From positions 682,001-746,000 of the forward strand of contig CAVYEI010000003.1 in assembly GCA_963767475.1 (NCBI GenBank): a stretch of 64,000 nt of DNA. The letters run 5' to 3'. Every line of letters begins with the position of its first letter. Positions within the stretch are counted from its first letter, which is position 1. Shown here one piece after another: positions 21,694-30,350 of the stretch. A program made the position numbers and the translations under genes. This DNA is from WHSW01 sp963767475 (GTDB taxonomy: Bacteria; Actinomycetota; Thermoleophilia; Solirubrobacterales; 70-9). The notes under the pieces are model-generated. The model was not told the DNA's origin. It saw nothing but the letters and a program-made list of their open reading frames with translations, and searched no databases.

Positions 21694-22803
21694 GTGCGGC
21701 TGGGCGTAAGCGCCGCCCTAGTCGAGGGATCCCTGGTCGCCGGCGACGTGCGGATCGAGGCGGGCGAGGTACGGGAGATCGGGCTGATGCCGGCCGGGGA
21801 CGGCGGCATCGCCGCGCCCGGGTTCGTCGACCTGCACATCAACGGCATCGCCGGGATCGACTTCTTGAGCACGGACGAGGCAGGGTATCGCCGCGCCGCC
21901 GAGGCGCTTGCGAGCACCGGGGTGGTCGCCTTCCAGCCGACCTTCGTCTCGTCGCCGCTGGACGGCTACCGGCCGGCGCTGGCGACCGCCGCCGGCGCGC
22001 AGGCCGAGCTCGCGGCCGCCGCGCTGCCGGCCCTCGTCGGCGTCCACCTCGAGGGGCCGTTTCTCTCGCCGCAATGGCCCGGCGCTCACGATCCCGCCTA
22101 CCTGCTTGCCCCGGACATGGCGCTGGCCGCGAGGCTGTGCGAGCAGGGCCCGGTGACCATGGTCACGGTGGCCCCCGAGCTGCCCGGCGGCTTGGAGCTC
22201 GTCGACAGCCTGGCGGCCGCGTTGGTGGTCTCCTGTGGCCACTCCGACGCCGACGCCGCGACCGCCCATGCCGCCTTCGACCGCGGGGCGCGCGCGATCA
22301 CCCACATCTACAACGCTCACCGGCGTTGGCAACCGCGCGACCCCGGCCTCGCGGGCGCGGCGCTCGTGCGCCCGGACGTGTTCGTCGAGGCGATCGTCGA
22401 CGGCGTGCACCTGGCCCCCGAGGCGGCTTACGCGACCTTCCTCGCCACATGCGAGCGCTTCTGCCTGGTCACCGACGCGGTCGACGCGGCGATGGCGGCG
22501 CCGGGCAAGTACCGGCTCGGCAACCGCACGGTCGAGGTCGACGACGGCGCCGTGCGCCTCGCCGACGGGACACTCGCCGGCAGCGTGCTGACGATGGACG
22601 CGGCGGTTCGCAACCTGGTCGCCGGCGGGGCGCCGCTGGAGCGCGCTCTGAGCGCCGCGGCGACCGCTCCGGCGCGGCTGCTCGGGCGTCCCGACCTGGG
22701 CACGATCGCGCCGGGCGCTCCCGCGCATCTGGTGGTGCTCGACGAGGAGCTGCGGGTGACGCGAACGCTGATCGGCGGCACCGAGGCGTTCGCGGCCGGC
22801 TGA
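21694..22803 (+). CDS. nagA: N-acetylglucosamine-6-phosphate deacetylase
   Basis: 369 residues of the amidohydrolase family. PGFVDLHINGIAG opens the barrel; HLEGPFLSP holds the metal-binding Glu; CGHSDAD and THIYNAH hold the metal-binding histidines; EAIVDGVHL and the catalytic Asp in LVTDAVDAA follow, and LAGSVLTMDAAVRNLV is the usual NagA substrate-loop region. It removes acetate from GlcNAc-6-phosphate in cell-wall or chitin sugar recycling. GTG at 21694. No nagB or transporter lies beside it; the small zinc-ribbon gene follows 56 bases later. Confidence 0.9.
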   Translation: MRLGVSAALVEGSLVAGDVRIEAGEVREIGLMPAGDGGIAAPGFVDLHINGIAGIDFLSTDEAGYRRAAEALASTGVVAFQPTFVSSPLDGYRPALATAAGAQAELAAAALPALVGVHLEGPFLSPQWPGAHDPAYLLAPDMALAARLCEQGPVTMVTVAPELPGGLELVDSLAAALVVSCGHSDADAATAHAAFDRGARAITHIYNAHRRWQPRDPGLAGAALVRPDVFVEAIVDGVHLAPEAAYATFLATCERFCLVTDAVDAAMAAPGKYRLGNRTVEVDDGAVRLADGTLAGSVLTMDAAVRNLVAGGAPLERALSAAATAPARLLGRPDLGTIAPGAPAHLVVLDEELRVTRTLIGGTEAFAAG

Positions 22804-22859
22804 GCAGCAGCAGCCGGTCGCGCCGTTCAGATCGGGCCCTCCGCGGGTACCTGATCCAC

Positions 22860-23048
22860 ATGGATCTCGAGGAAGCCACCGGGGTCGATCCGAACCTGGA
22901 GAAGCGCTGCGCCACATGCGGCGCGACCCTGACCGACGCCGAGCTCGAGGCATCGCGGGAGGCCGGCGGACCGTTCCTCTGCTCGACCCACGCGATCGAG
23001 GAGGTCGCGGCCGTCGACGACGTCGACGATCCGGGAGCGCAGCCCTGA
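22860..23048 (+). CDS. Small acidic zinc-ribbon-like protein
   Basis: 62 residues: MDLEEATGVDP, then CATCGATLT and FLCSTH, giving a C-x2-C ... C-x2-H set that could bind one zinc. The C terminus is Asp-rich (AVDDVDDP). Too short for a named family. It is coded between nagA and the membrane phosphatase gene on the same strand, with codon use like its neighbours. Function unknown. Confidence 0.5.
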   Translation: MDLEEATGVDPNLEKRCATCGATLTDAELEASREAGGPFLCSTHAIEEVAAVDDVDDPGAQP

Positions 23049-23094
23049 CCGAACCCTGACGCCGCCTTGATGTAGGCGCTGTACAAACCGATCC

Positions 23095-24060
23095 GTGGGG
23101 CGCATCGACACGCGCAAGCTCGGCACGATCGCCTGCTGGACCCTCGTCGCGATCTGGGGTCTCTGGGCGACCGTCCGGCTGTTCGGACTCGAGTGGGGAC
23201 CGCTGATCGCGCTGATCGCATTCACCCCCTACGTCGCCGCGACGGCTGTGATTCCAATCGCCGTGGCGGCCTGGTGTCGCCGACTCGCGCCCGCGGTCTC
23301 CGCTTTGGTCATCGCGCTGGTACTCGCGACGCTCGTGCTCCCGCGCGCGTTCGGCGGGCCGACGGATGCGGCGAGCCCGGGCGGGCCGGAGCTACGCGTG
23401 CTGGCCGCGAACGTGAGCTTCGGCAAGGCCGACGCCGGCGACCTCGTCGACCTGGTCCGCGAGCTCGATACGGACGTGCTGGCGATCGAGGAGCTGACGC
23501 CCGACTTCGTCGCTGAACTCGAGCGGGCGGGCATCGAGGAGCTGCTGCCGCATTCGGCGCTCGCCGCGGAACCGCGGGCCAGGGGCACCGGGCTCTACGC
23601 CCGCGCGGCGCTGACCCAGCGCTCGATCGAGACCCTCCCCGGCGGCTTCGCGCTCGTGCGCGCGACCATCGACCCGGGGACCGGCTCCCCGCTCGAGCTC
23701 AGCGCTGTGCACACCGTGCCGCCGCTGACGCTCTCCACCGCCGAATGGCGGGCCGATCTCGAGGCGCTGCCGGCAACCTCGGCGGCGCAGCCGCCGCGGG
23801 TGATGCTCGGCGACTTCAACGCCACCCTCGACCACGACGAGTTTCGCCAGCTTCTCGACCGCGGCTACGCCGACGCCGGAGAGACCCTGGGGGCCGGCCT
23901 CACTCCCACCTGGCCGACCAACCGCCGCTTTCCGCCGCTGGTGACGATCGACCACGTGCTCGCCGACGAGCGCATCGGGATTCGCGACTACTCGGTCGAG
24001 GAGCTGCCCGGCAGCGACCACCGGGCGGTGTTCGCGGAGCTCGTCCTACCCGCCGGCTAG
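23095..24060 (+). CDS. Membrane-anchored endonuclease/exonuclease/phosphatase (EEP) protein
   Basis: 321 residues. Three hydrophobic segments lie in residues 10-85. The EEP domain follows: RVLAANVSFGKAD, LAIEELTP with the metal Glu, RGTGLYAR, ELSAVHTVPP, MLGDFNATLDHDEF with the catalytic Asp-Asn, TIDHVLAD, and PGSDHRAVFAEL with the catalytic Asp-His. The catalytic domain is probably on the outer face. Family members hydrolyse DNA, inositol phosphates or phospholipids; the topology resembles the extracellular actinobacterial EEP proteins. GTG at 23095. Confidence 0.85.
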   Translation: MGRIDTRKLGTIACWTLVAIWGLWATVRLFGLEWGPLIALIAFTPYVAATAVIPIAVAAWCRRLAPAVSALVIALVLATLVLPRAFGGPTDAASPGGPELRVLAANVSFGKADAGDLVDLVRELDTDVLAIEELTPDFVAELERAGIEELLPHSALAAEPRARGTGLYARAALTQRSIETLPGGFALVRATIDPGTGSPLELSAVHTVPPLTLSTAEWRADLEALPATSAAQPPRVMLGDFNATLDHDEFRQLLDRGYADAGETLGAGLTPTWPTNRRFPPLVTIDHVLADERIGIRDYSVEELPGSDHRAVFAELVLPAG

Positions 24061-24521
24061 GTCGGCGCCTCGCGGCCGGGCCTCAGCACCAAGACCTCGC
24101 CCGGCGCCGACTCGAGCGCCCAGGCCACATCGGCCGAGGTGAAGCCGTCGGAGCTGCTGGTGCGCGCGGGGAGCACGATCGCGTCGAAGCGCTCCTGATC
24201 GATCAGATCGGCGAGCGCGTGGCGGGCGGTACGCCCGCGCTCGATCCGGGAGTCGACCTCGACCCCCGCCTTCGCCGCCCGCTGTTCGATCAGCTCCAAG
24301 AGCGAGAGCGCGCCTTCGCACTCGATCCCGAGCGGCGCCTCGATCGCGAGCTGCTTCGGGATCACCGCGAGATAGGCCGGGATCAGCATCGCCTCCTGAG
24401 CCCGCGCGAGCCGGATCGTCGCGTCGAGGGTTCGCTCCGACAGCACCGAACCCACGAACGGGAAAAGGATGCGGCGATCGCCGGCGGCGGGCTTGCGGCG
24501 TCGGCCGAGGCGCCCGCTCAT
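24057..24521 (-). CDS. Universal stress protein (UspA-like)
   Basis: 154 residues of Usp fold: RRILFPFVGSVLSERTLDATIRLARAQEAMLIPAYLAVIP at the N terminus, then DQERFDAIVLPARTSSSDGFTSADVAWALESAPGEVLVLRP. The ATP-binding G-x2-G-x9-G-S/T signature is not intact, so nucleotide binding is doubtful. It is the last gene of the kdp group: its ATG overlaps the kdpD N-terminal gene stop by four bases. A role in potassium or osmotic sensing with that protein is inference from position. Confidence 0.75.
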   Translation of the reverse strand: MSGRLGRRRKPAAGDRRILFPFVGSVLSERTLDATIRLARAQEAMLIPAYLAVIPKQLAIEAPLGIECEGALSLLELIEQRAAKAGVEVDSRIERGRTARHALADLIDQERFDAIVLPARTSSSDGFTSADVAWALESAPGEVLVLRPGREAPT

Positions 24522-25648
24522 GGTTCGCGCTCCTCGAGCAGCGCGCGGTCGGCGACGATCCGCACGTCGACGCCCGGCATCTTGCGAATCAGGCGCTCGG
24601 GCAGCGACTCCCGCATTCGGTCGAGCCCGGTGCGCGGCCGTGGCTGGCCGATGAGCACGTAAGTCGTTCCCCGCTCGGCGGCCACCGCGGCGGCGACGTC
24701 GGCAACGTCGTCTCCCTCCTCAATCAAGAACCTGGCCCCGAGCACCCCGGCGAGCCGTGTGAGCGCACCAAGCTGCTCGCGCTCGGTCGCCGAGGGCTCG
24801 GCACCGGGCGTGGCGACGTAAAGCAGGTCCAGCTCGCCTCCGAGCCGCTGGGCCGAGCGCCACGCGCGGCGAACCAGCCGCTGCGAGCTCGTCTGCGGCC
24901 GGACCAATGCCAGGATGCGCTCGGCGACCGCCTGCGGCGCCGCCCCGATCACCTGCTCGCGCGTGCCCAAGGGCCCGTCGGCGCGCCGCGGCCGCGCCTT
25001 CGCCTCGACCTCCTCCGCCGTCTGGCGCAGGGCGAGCTCGCGGAGCGTGGCGAGGTTCTCGATCCGGAAGAAGTTGTTGAGCGAGGCCTCGATCCGCTCC
25101 GCGGGGTAGATCTTGCCGTCGCGCAGGCGCTCGATCAGTGCCTCGGGTGTCAGGTCGAGCAGCACGACCTCGTCGGCGGAGGCGAGCACGGTGTCCGGGA
25201 AGGTCTCGCGCACCCGCACGCCGGTGAGCTCGGCGACGCGGTCGTTGAGGCTCTCGAGATGCTGCACGTTGACGGTCGAATAGACGTCGATTCCGGCGTC
25301 GAGGATGTCGTCGATGTCCTCGTAGCGCTTCGAGTGCTCCAGCCCTGGGGCGTTTGTGTGGGCGAGCTCGTCGACCAGCGCGAGATCGGGCGCCCGGCGG
25401 AAGATCGCCGGCAGGTCCATCTCCTCGATCTCGGTGCCGCGGTGCGTGACGGTGCGCCGTGGCAGCTGCTCGAGGCCCTCGGCCTGGGCCTCGGTCTCGG
25501 CGCGGCCGTGCGGCTCGAGATATGCGAGGACCACGTCGCGACCCGCCGCCAGCGCGGCCTGGCCCTCCTGAAGCATGCGGTAGGTCTTGCCCACCCCGGC
25601 CGCCATCCCGAGGTAGATCTTGTAGTGGCCGCGGCCGGTTCGGACCAT
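24518..25648 (-). CDS. kdpD: KdpD N-terminal sensor protein, encoded without the kinase
   Basis: 376 residues equal to the cytoplasmic N-terminal half of KdpD. The KdpD domain has Walker A-like GMAAGVGKT (residues 14-22), DLALVDELAHTN and STVNVQHLESLND; a Usp-like domain follows (about residues 240-370). The transmembrane, GAF and kinase parts are absent here and are encoded separately at 31039-32415. In complete KdpD this half senses potassium and c-di-AMP and tunes the kinase. It lies 31 bases after kdpB. How the halves meet is unknown; noncovalent assembly is a reasonable guess. Confidence 0.88.
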   Translation of the reverse strand: MVRTGRGHYKIYLGMAAGVGKTYRMLQEGQAALAAGRDVVLAYLEPHGRAETEAQAEGLEQLPRRTVTHRGTEIEEMDLPAIFRRAPDLALVDELAHTNAPGLEHSKRYEDIDDILDAGIDVYSTVNVQHLESLNDRVAELTGVRVRETFPDTVLASADEVVLLDLTPEALIERLRDGKIYPAERIEASLNNFFRIENLATLRELALRQTAEEVEAKARPRRADGPLGTREQVIGAAPQAVAERILALVRPQTSSQRLVRRAWRSAQRLGGELDLLYVATPGAEPSATEREQLGALTRLAGVLGARFLIEEGDDVADVAAAVAAERGTTYVLIGQPRPRTGLDRMRESLPERLIRKMPGVDVRIVADRALLEEREP

Positions 25649-25679
25649 GGGCGCATTGTCCTCTCGCGCCGCCGGCGCC

Positions 25680-27755
25680 TCAGGCGCCGAAGACGTTGTG
25701 GACCAGCAGGTCCACGAGCTTGATCCCGATGAACGGGGCGATCACGCCGCCGAGCCCGTAGATCAGCATGTTGCGCCGCAGGAGCGCCGTTGCGCCGACG
25801 GCCCGGTAGCGAACGCCCCGTAGCGCCAGCGGCACCAGCGCCGGGATGATCAGCGCGTTGAAGATGATCGCCGAGATGATCGCCGACTCGGGGGTGCCCA
25901 AGTCCATCAGGTTGAGCTTGTCGAGCGGGCCCGATCCGAACCCCGAGCCGCCCGCCCCGGCCGCGACATAGGTGGCGGCGAAGATCGCCGGCAGGATCGC
26001 GAAGTACTTGGCGATGTCGTTGGCGACGGAGAAGGTGGTCAGGGCGCCACGGGTGATCAGCAGCTGCTTGCCGATCTCAACGATCTCGATCAGCTTCGTC
26101 GGATTCGAATCGAGGTCGACCATGTTCCCCGCCTCGCGCGCGGCCTGGGTGCCGGTGTTCATCGCCACGCCGACGTCCGCCTGTGCGAGCGCCGGCGCGT
26201 CGTTGGTGCCGTCGCCGGTCATCGCCACCAGCCGCCCCTCGGTCTGGTGCTCGCGGATCAGCTCGAGCTTGCGCTCCGGGGTCGCCTCGGCGAGGAAGTC
26301 GTCGACGCCCGACTCGCCGGCGATCTTCGCCGCCGTCAGCGGGTTGTCGCCGGTGACCATCACCGTACGGATCCCCATCGCTCGCAACTGGGCGAAGCGC
26401 TCGCTCATCCCGTCCTTGATCACGTCCTTGAGGTAGACGACTCCGAGCACCTGCTCGTTGCGGCTGACGGCGAGCGGCGTGCCGCCCTCGCGGGCGATCC
26501 GGTCGAGCGTCTCGCGCAGCTGCGCCGGTGCCTGTCCGCCGGCCTCTTCGACGAAGGCGAGGATCGCATCGCCGGCGCCCTTGCGGATCCTGCTGCCGTC
26601 GAGATCGACGCCGCTCATCCGCGTCTCGGCGGTGAAGGGGACGAAGCTTGCATGCGTGGACAGATCGTGCTCGCGGATTCCGTACTGCTTCGCCAGCACG
26701 ACGATCGAGCGTCCCTCCGGAGTCTCGTCGGCAAGCGAGGCGTACTGGGCCGCCTCGGCGAGCTCGACCTCGGTCACCCCCGGCATCGGGATGAACTCGG
26801 TCGCCTGGCGGTTGCCGAGCGTGATCGTGCCGGTCTTGTCGAGCAGCAGTACGTCGACGTCGCCCGAGGCCTCGACCGCTCGCCCGGAGAGCGCGAGCAC
26901 GTTGCGGCGCACGAGCCGGTCCATGCCGGCGATCCCGATCGCCGAGAGCAAGGCCCCGATCGTCGTCGGGATCAGCGCCACCAGGAGCGCGATCAGGGTC
27001 ACCATCGAGACGGTGGTCCCGGCGAAGTCGGCGAACGGGCGCAGGGTGACGACGACCACGAGGAAGACGAGCGTCAGCCCGGCGAGCAGGATGCCGAGCG
27101 CGATCTCGTTCGGAGTCTTGCGCCGGCTGGCGCCCTCGACGAGGGCGATCATCCGGTCGAGGAAGCTCTTCCCCGGCTCCTGGGTGATCTCGACCACGAT
27201 CCGGTCGGAGAGCACGCGGGTGCCGCCGGTGACCGCGCTTCGGTCGCCGCCGGCCTCGCGGATCACCGGCGCCGACTCGCCCGTGACCGCCGATTCGTCG
27301 ACCGAAGCGATGCCCTCGACCACCGTGCCGTCGCCCGGGATCACCTCGCCCGCCGCGACCACCACCACGTCGCCCCTGGCGAGCTCGGTGGCGGGCACGG
27401 TGCTGCCGTCGCGAAGGCGAGCGACCGTCTCGGTGCGCATCGCCCGCAGGGCGTCGGCCTGGGCCTTGCCGCGGCCCTCCGCCAGCGCCTCGGCGAGGTT
27501 GCCGAAGATCACGGTCAGCCAAAGCCAGAGCGAGACGACGCCGGTGAACCAGGCGGCCTCGTCGCCGCCGCCGAGTGGATCGCCGCCGAAGATCTGGATC
27601 AGGAAGCCGACCGTCGTGAACAGCGCGCCGACCTCGACCACGAACATGACCGGGTTGTGGATCATCCCGCGCGGATCGAGCTTCACCAGGCTGCCGACTA
27701 CCGCCAGCCGCACGGTCGCGGCGTTGAAGACCGACTGCTGCGACCGCTCGCTCAC
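25680..27755 (-). CDS. kdpB: Potassium-transporting ATPase subunit B
   Basis: 691-residue P-type ATPase. The TGES actuator loop is at residues 158-161, the phosphorylated Asp306 is in DKTGT, the hinge is MTGDGTNDAPALAQADVGVAM, and IANDIAKYF-like FSVANDIAKYFAILPA is typical for KdpB. It couples ATP hydrolysis to the KdpA channel at the inner membrane for high-affinity potassium uptake. Its ATG overlaps the kdpC stop (ATGA). Here kdpB comes after kdpC, not before it as in the canonical kdpFABC. Confidence 0.97.
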   Translation of the reverse strand: MSERSQQSVFNAATVRLAVVGSLVKLDPRGMIHNPVMFVVEVGALFTTVGFLIQIFGGDPLGGGDEAAWFTGVVSLWLWLTVIFGNLAEALAEGRGKAQADALRAMRTETVARLRDGSTVPATELARGDVVVVAAGEVIPGDGTVVEGIASVDESAVTGESAPVIREAGGDRSAVTGGTRVLSDRIVVEITQEPGKSFLDRMIALVEGASRRKTPNEIALGILLAGLTLVFLVVVVTLRPFADFAGTTVSMVTLIALLVALIPTTIGALLSAIGIAGMDRLVRRNVLALSGRAVEASGDVDVLLLDKTGTITLGNRQATEFIPMPGVTEVELAEAAQYASLADETPEGRSIVVLAKQYGIREHDLSTHASFVPFTAETRMSGVDLDGSRIRKGAGDAILAFVEEAGGQAPAQLRETLDRIAREGGTPLAVSRNEQVLGVVYLKDVIKDGMSERFAQLRAMGIRTVMVTGDNPLTAAKIAGESGVDDFLAEATPERKLELIREHQTEGRLVAMTGDGTNDAPALAQADVGVAMNTGTQAAREAGNMVDLDSNPTKLIEIVEIGKQLLITRGALTTFSVANDIAKYFAILPAIFAATYVAAGAGGSGFGSGPLDKLNLMDLGTPESAIISAIIFNALIIPALVPLALRGVRYRAVGATALLRRNMLIYGLGGVIAPFIGIKLVDLLVHNVFGA

Positions 27756-28336
27756 GACGCCTCCTCGTCAAGCGCGATGTTGAGTTCGAGCACGTTCACC
27801 CCGGGCTCGCCGAGGAATCCGAGCGCGCGGCCGTCGGTGTGCTCATCGATCAGCTCGAGGACCCGCTCCAGCGGCAGCCTTCGGACCTCGGCGATCCGGT
27901 TCGCCTGGATCCGCGCGTTCGCCTGCGAGATCTGGGGGTCGACGCCCGACGCCGAGGTGGTGACGGCGTCCACGGGCACATCGGCGGCTGTCAGTCCGGG
28001 GTTGTAGGGACGCTCGAGCGCGATGTAGCTCTCGATGTTGTCCTTGAACAGCTGCGAGAGCTCGGCATTGTTCGGCCCGAGATTGTTGAAGTAGGTGACG
28101 TCGGCGCTGTAACCGGTGGCCGACGGCCGGCTCTGGAAGTAGGCCGGGTCCTTGGCGAAGTCCTGACCGATCAGCTTCGAGCCGATCACGGTTCCGTCGC
28201 GCTCGATCTGGCTGCCGTCGGAGTTGCCGGGGAAGAACAGCTGAGCGACGCCGGTGGTGATCAGCGGATAGGCGAGCCCGAAGATCAAGGTGAAGGCGAC
28301 TACGGCGATCGCGGATGCGGTCAAGTCTCGTTTCAT
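27752..28336 (-). CDS. kdpC: Potassium-transporting ATPase subunit C
   Basis: 194 residues. One N-terminal membrane helix (residues 8-30, AIAVVAFTLIFGLAYPLITTG) is followed by the soluble domain with IGSKLIGQDFAKDPAYFQSRPSATGY, SASGVDPQISQANARIQANRIAEVRRL and LDEHTDGRALGFLGEPGVNVLELNIAL-like sequence, all hallmarks of KdpC. It stabilises nucleotide binding in the complex. It lies five bases after kdpA and overlaps kdpB by four, giving A-C-B order. Confidence 0.96.
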   Translation of the reverse strand: MKRDLTASAIAVVAFTLIFGLAYPLITTGVAQLFFPGNSDGSQIERDGTVIGSKLIGQDFAKDPAYFQSRPSATGYSADVTYFNNLGPNNAELSQLFKDNIESYIALERPYNPGLTAADVPVDAVTTSASGVDPQISQANARIQANRIAEVRRLPLERVLELIDEHTDGRALGFLGEPGVNVLELNIALDEEAS

Positions 28337-28341
28337 GGCTC

Positions 28342-30099
28342 TTAGAACAGGTTCGGGGTCAGGCCCTGGACGATCGGGCCGAGGAGCAGGGCGGGGAAGA
28401 ACGTCAGGGCGCCGACGATGATCACGATCCCGAGCAGGAGGACGACGAAGGTCGGGGTATCGGTGCGGAAGGTGCCGTGGCCGGCGGGCGAGACCTTCTT
28501 GCCGGCGAGCGAGCCCGCGATCGCGAGCACCGCGATCATCACCGGGAAGCGCCCGGCGAACAGCGCCAGCCCGCCGACGAGGTCGGCGAAGGTGATCCCG
28601 TACGAGCCGACGTTGCCGGGCGCGTTGGGCTGGAGGAAGCCGGTGTAGCCGGCGAAGGCCGAGCCGTTGTTGTTGGTCTGCGAGACGGAGGCATACAGGG
28701 TCTCCGAGAAGCCCTGCGGGCCGGGGTTGTAGATCGACGGGTCGCCGTACTTCGTCGCCACGGCGAGCGCCGTGAACCCGAGCACGACGATCGGCATCAC
28801 CAGGACCCCGACGAGGACGAGCTTGACCTCGCGCGCCTCGATCTTCTTTCCCAGGTACTCGGGTGTGCGTCCGACCATCAGCCCGGCTATGAACACGGTC
28901 AGCAAGACGAACAGCAACATCCCGTAGAGGCCGGAGCCGACCCCGCCGAAGATCACCTCCCCGGTCATCATGTTCGCCAGCAGCACCGAGCCGCCAATCC
29001 CCGTGAAGGCGTCGTGGGAGGAGTTGACCGACCCGTTCGAGGCGTCGGTCGTGACGGTCGCCCAGGTGGTGCTGGCGACGATCCCGTTGCGGACCTCCTT
29101 GCCCTCCATGTTGCCGCCGCTGGTGCCCTCGCCGGCGGCCATCTCGAGCCCGGCCTCCTGCTGGGCGGGCGTGCCCTGCTGCTCGGCCGCGGTCGTTACC
29201 CCGAGCCCGACGATCATCAGCACCGCCATCGCCGAGTACAGCGCCCAGCCCTGGCGCCGGCTGCCGACCATGCGCCCGAACGTGAACACGAGGCCCGCGG
29301 GGATCAGCAGGATGAAGAGCACCTGGACGAAGCCCGAGAAGGCGGTCGGGTTCTCGAACGGGAAGGCGGAGTTGACGTTGAAGAAGCCGCCGCCGTTGGT
29401 GCCCAGCTGCTTGATCGAGATCTGCGAGGCGGCCGGACCCATGGCCAGGGTCTGACTGTCGCCGGCAATGGTGTCGACGCCGACGTGGCCGCTGAGATTC
29501 TGGATCACTCCCTGGGAGATCAGGATCAGCGCGCCGACGAAGGCAAGCGGCAGCAGGACGTAAAGCAGGGTCCGGGTGAGGTCTCGCCAGAAGTTGCCCA
29601 GCGAGGTGCCCGCCCGGCTACGGATCCCGCGGATCACGGCCACGAGCACGGCCATGCCGGCCGCGGCCGAGACGAAGTTCTGGACCGCAAGGCCGGCCAT
29701 CTGCGAGAGGTAGGTCATCGTCGTCTCGCCGCCGTAGAACTGCCAGTTCGTGTTGGTGACGAACGACGTCGTCGTGTTGAAGGTCACGTCCCACGGCGCC
29801 GCGCCGAACCCCTCGGGGTTGAACGGCAGGCTGCCCTGGGTGCGCAGGATCACGTAGAGCACGAGCCAGAACAGGAGGCTGAAGACGAGCACCGTCTTCG
29901 CGTACGCCTTCCAGTCCTGCTCGACCTTGGCGCTCGGTCCCAGCGCCCGGTAGATCAGCCGCTCGAGCGGTCCGAAGATCCGCGTCAGGAAGACATGGTC
30001 GCCCTCGTAGACGCGGGCCATGTACTGGCCGAGCGGGTACGCGACGGCCGTCAGCAGGGCGACGAAGAAGGCGAGTTGGAGCACCCCCTCGGCGGTCAT
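28342..30099 (-). CDS. kdpA: Potassium-transporting ATPase subunit A
   Basis: 585 residues with about ten membrane helices. The four selectivity-filter segments are visible: NTTTSFVTNTNW, LGTNGGGFFN, GGVGSGLYGM and SQTNNNGSAF. It is the potassium channel-like subunit of the Kdp pump. ATG at 30099 is four bases after the kdpF stop. Slightly longer than the usual 557-565, with extra sequence in an extracytoplasmic loop (QQGTPAQQEAGLEMAAGEG). Confidence 0.97.
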   Translation of the reverse strand: MTAEGVLQLAFFVALLTAVAYPLGQYMARVYEGDHVFLTRIFGPLERLIYRALGPSAKVEQDWKAYAKTVLVFSLLFWLVLYVILRTQGSLPFNPEGFGAAPWDVTFNTTTSFVTNTNWQFYGGETTMTYLSQMAGLAVQNFVSAAAGMAVLVAVIRGIRSRAGTSLGNFWRDLTRTLLYVLLPLAFVGALILISQGVIQNLSGHVGVDTIAGDSQTLAMGPAASQISIKQLGTNGGGFFNVNSAFPFENPTAFSGFVQVLFILLIPAGLVFTFGRMVGSRRQGWALYSAMAVLMIVGLGVTTAAEQQGTPAQQEAGLEMAAGEGTSGGNMEGKEVRNGIVASTTWATVTTDASNGSVNSSHDAFTGIGGSVLLANMMTGEVIFGGVGSGLYGMLLFVLLTVFIAGLMVGRTPEYLGKKIEAREVKLVLVGVLVMPIVVLGFTALAVATKYGDPSIYNPGPQGFSETLYASVSQTNNNGSAFAGYTGFLQPNAPGNVGSYGITFADLVGGLALFAGRFPVMIAVLAIAGSLAGKKVSPAGHGTFRTDTPTFVVLLLGIVIIVGALTFFPALLLGPIVQGLTPNLF

Positions 30100-30103
30100 G
30101 CGC

Positions 30104-30193
30104 TCAGAGCTCCTCGCCGCGGAAGAGGGCGTAGAGGAGGTACCCCGAAAGCCCGAAAGCGACGATCAGCCCGATCAGCTCGGCGACGCTCAT
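30104..30193 (-). CDS. kdpF: Potassium-transporting ATPase subunit F
   Basis: A 29-residue single-helix peptide: MSVAELIGLIVAFG, LSGYLLYALF and RGEEL. This is the KdpF pattern (G-L-x-V-x-x-G-L-x-x-Y-L-x-x-A-L-x-x-P/G-E). It stabilises the KdpABC complex in the membrane. Its ATG overlaps the stop of the preceding 26-residue peptide gene by four bases and its stop is four bases before kdpA, so it is in the operon. Confidence 0.9.
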   Translation of the reverse strand: MSVAELIGLIVAFGLSGYLLYALFRGEEL

Positions 30194-30270
30194 AGCCGGT
30201 CGAGCCCCTCGACCAGCCCCCACATCAGGGCGAAGAAGGCGACGGCGATCGCGATCGAAACAAAATCCAT
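30190..30270 (-). CDS. 26-residue membrane peptide, first gene of the kdp structural operon
   Basis: MDFVSIAIAVAFFALMWG then LVEGLDRL: one hydrophobic helix with a charged C-terminal end. It overlaps kdpF by four bases (ATGA). Short peptides of this look precede kdpF in other genomes, usually unannotated, so the gene is probably real and may act with the pump. Its SD (GAGG) lies inside the right arm of a hairpin that ends at the start codon (30271-30287), which may limit translation. Confidence 0.65.
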   Translation of the reverse strand: MDFVSIAIAVAFFALMWGLVEGLDRL

Positions 30271-30287
30271 GCCTCAGAGGCTGAGGC
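30271..30287. promoter_or_regulatory. GCCTCAG-AGG-CTGAGGC hairpin directly before the kdp operon start codon
   Basis: A perfect 7-base inverted repeat with a 3-base loop, immediately adjacent to the ATG at 30270. On the transcribed strand the distal arm contains the only SD-like bases, so folding would hide the ribosome site. As DNA it could also be an operator for KdpE. The 63 bases between it and the kdpE stop hold no other gene. Confidence 0.45.
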
Positions 30288-30350
30288 CGCGCGCGTCAAG
30301 CGGATCTCAAGACTCGTGCCGAACGCGTAAAGGTGTCGTGAAGACGCCGC

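Noticed and set aside
26247..30195. Long plus-strand frames opposite kdpB and kdpA
   Set aside because: His/Asp/Arg-rich low-complexity translations with no motif; kdp genes explain the DNA.
30271..30350. A potassium or c-di-AMP riboswitch upstream of kdpF
   Set aside because: Only 80 bases are available and apart from the small hairpin no ydaO-like pairing pattern is visible.
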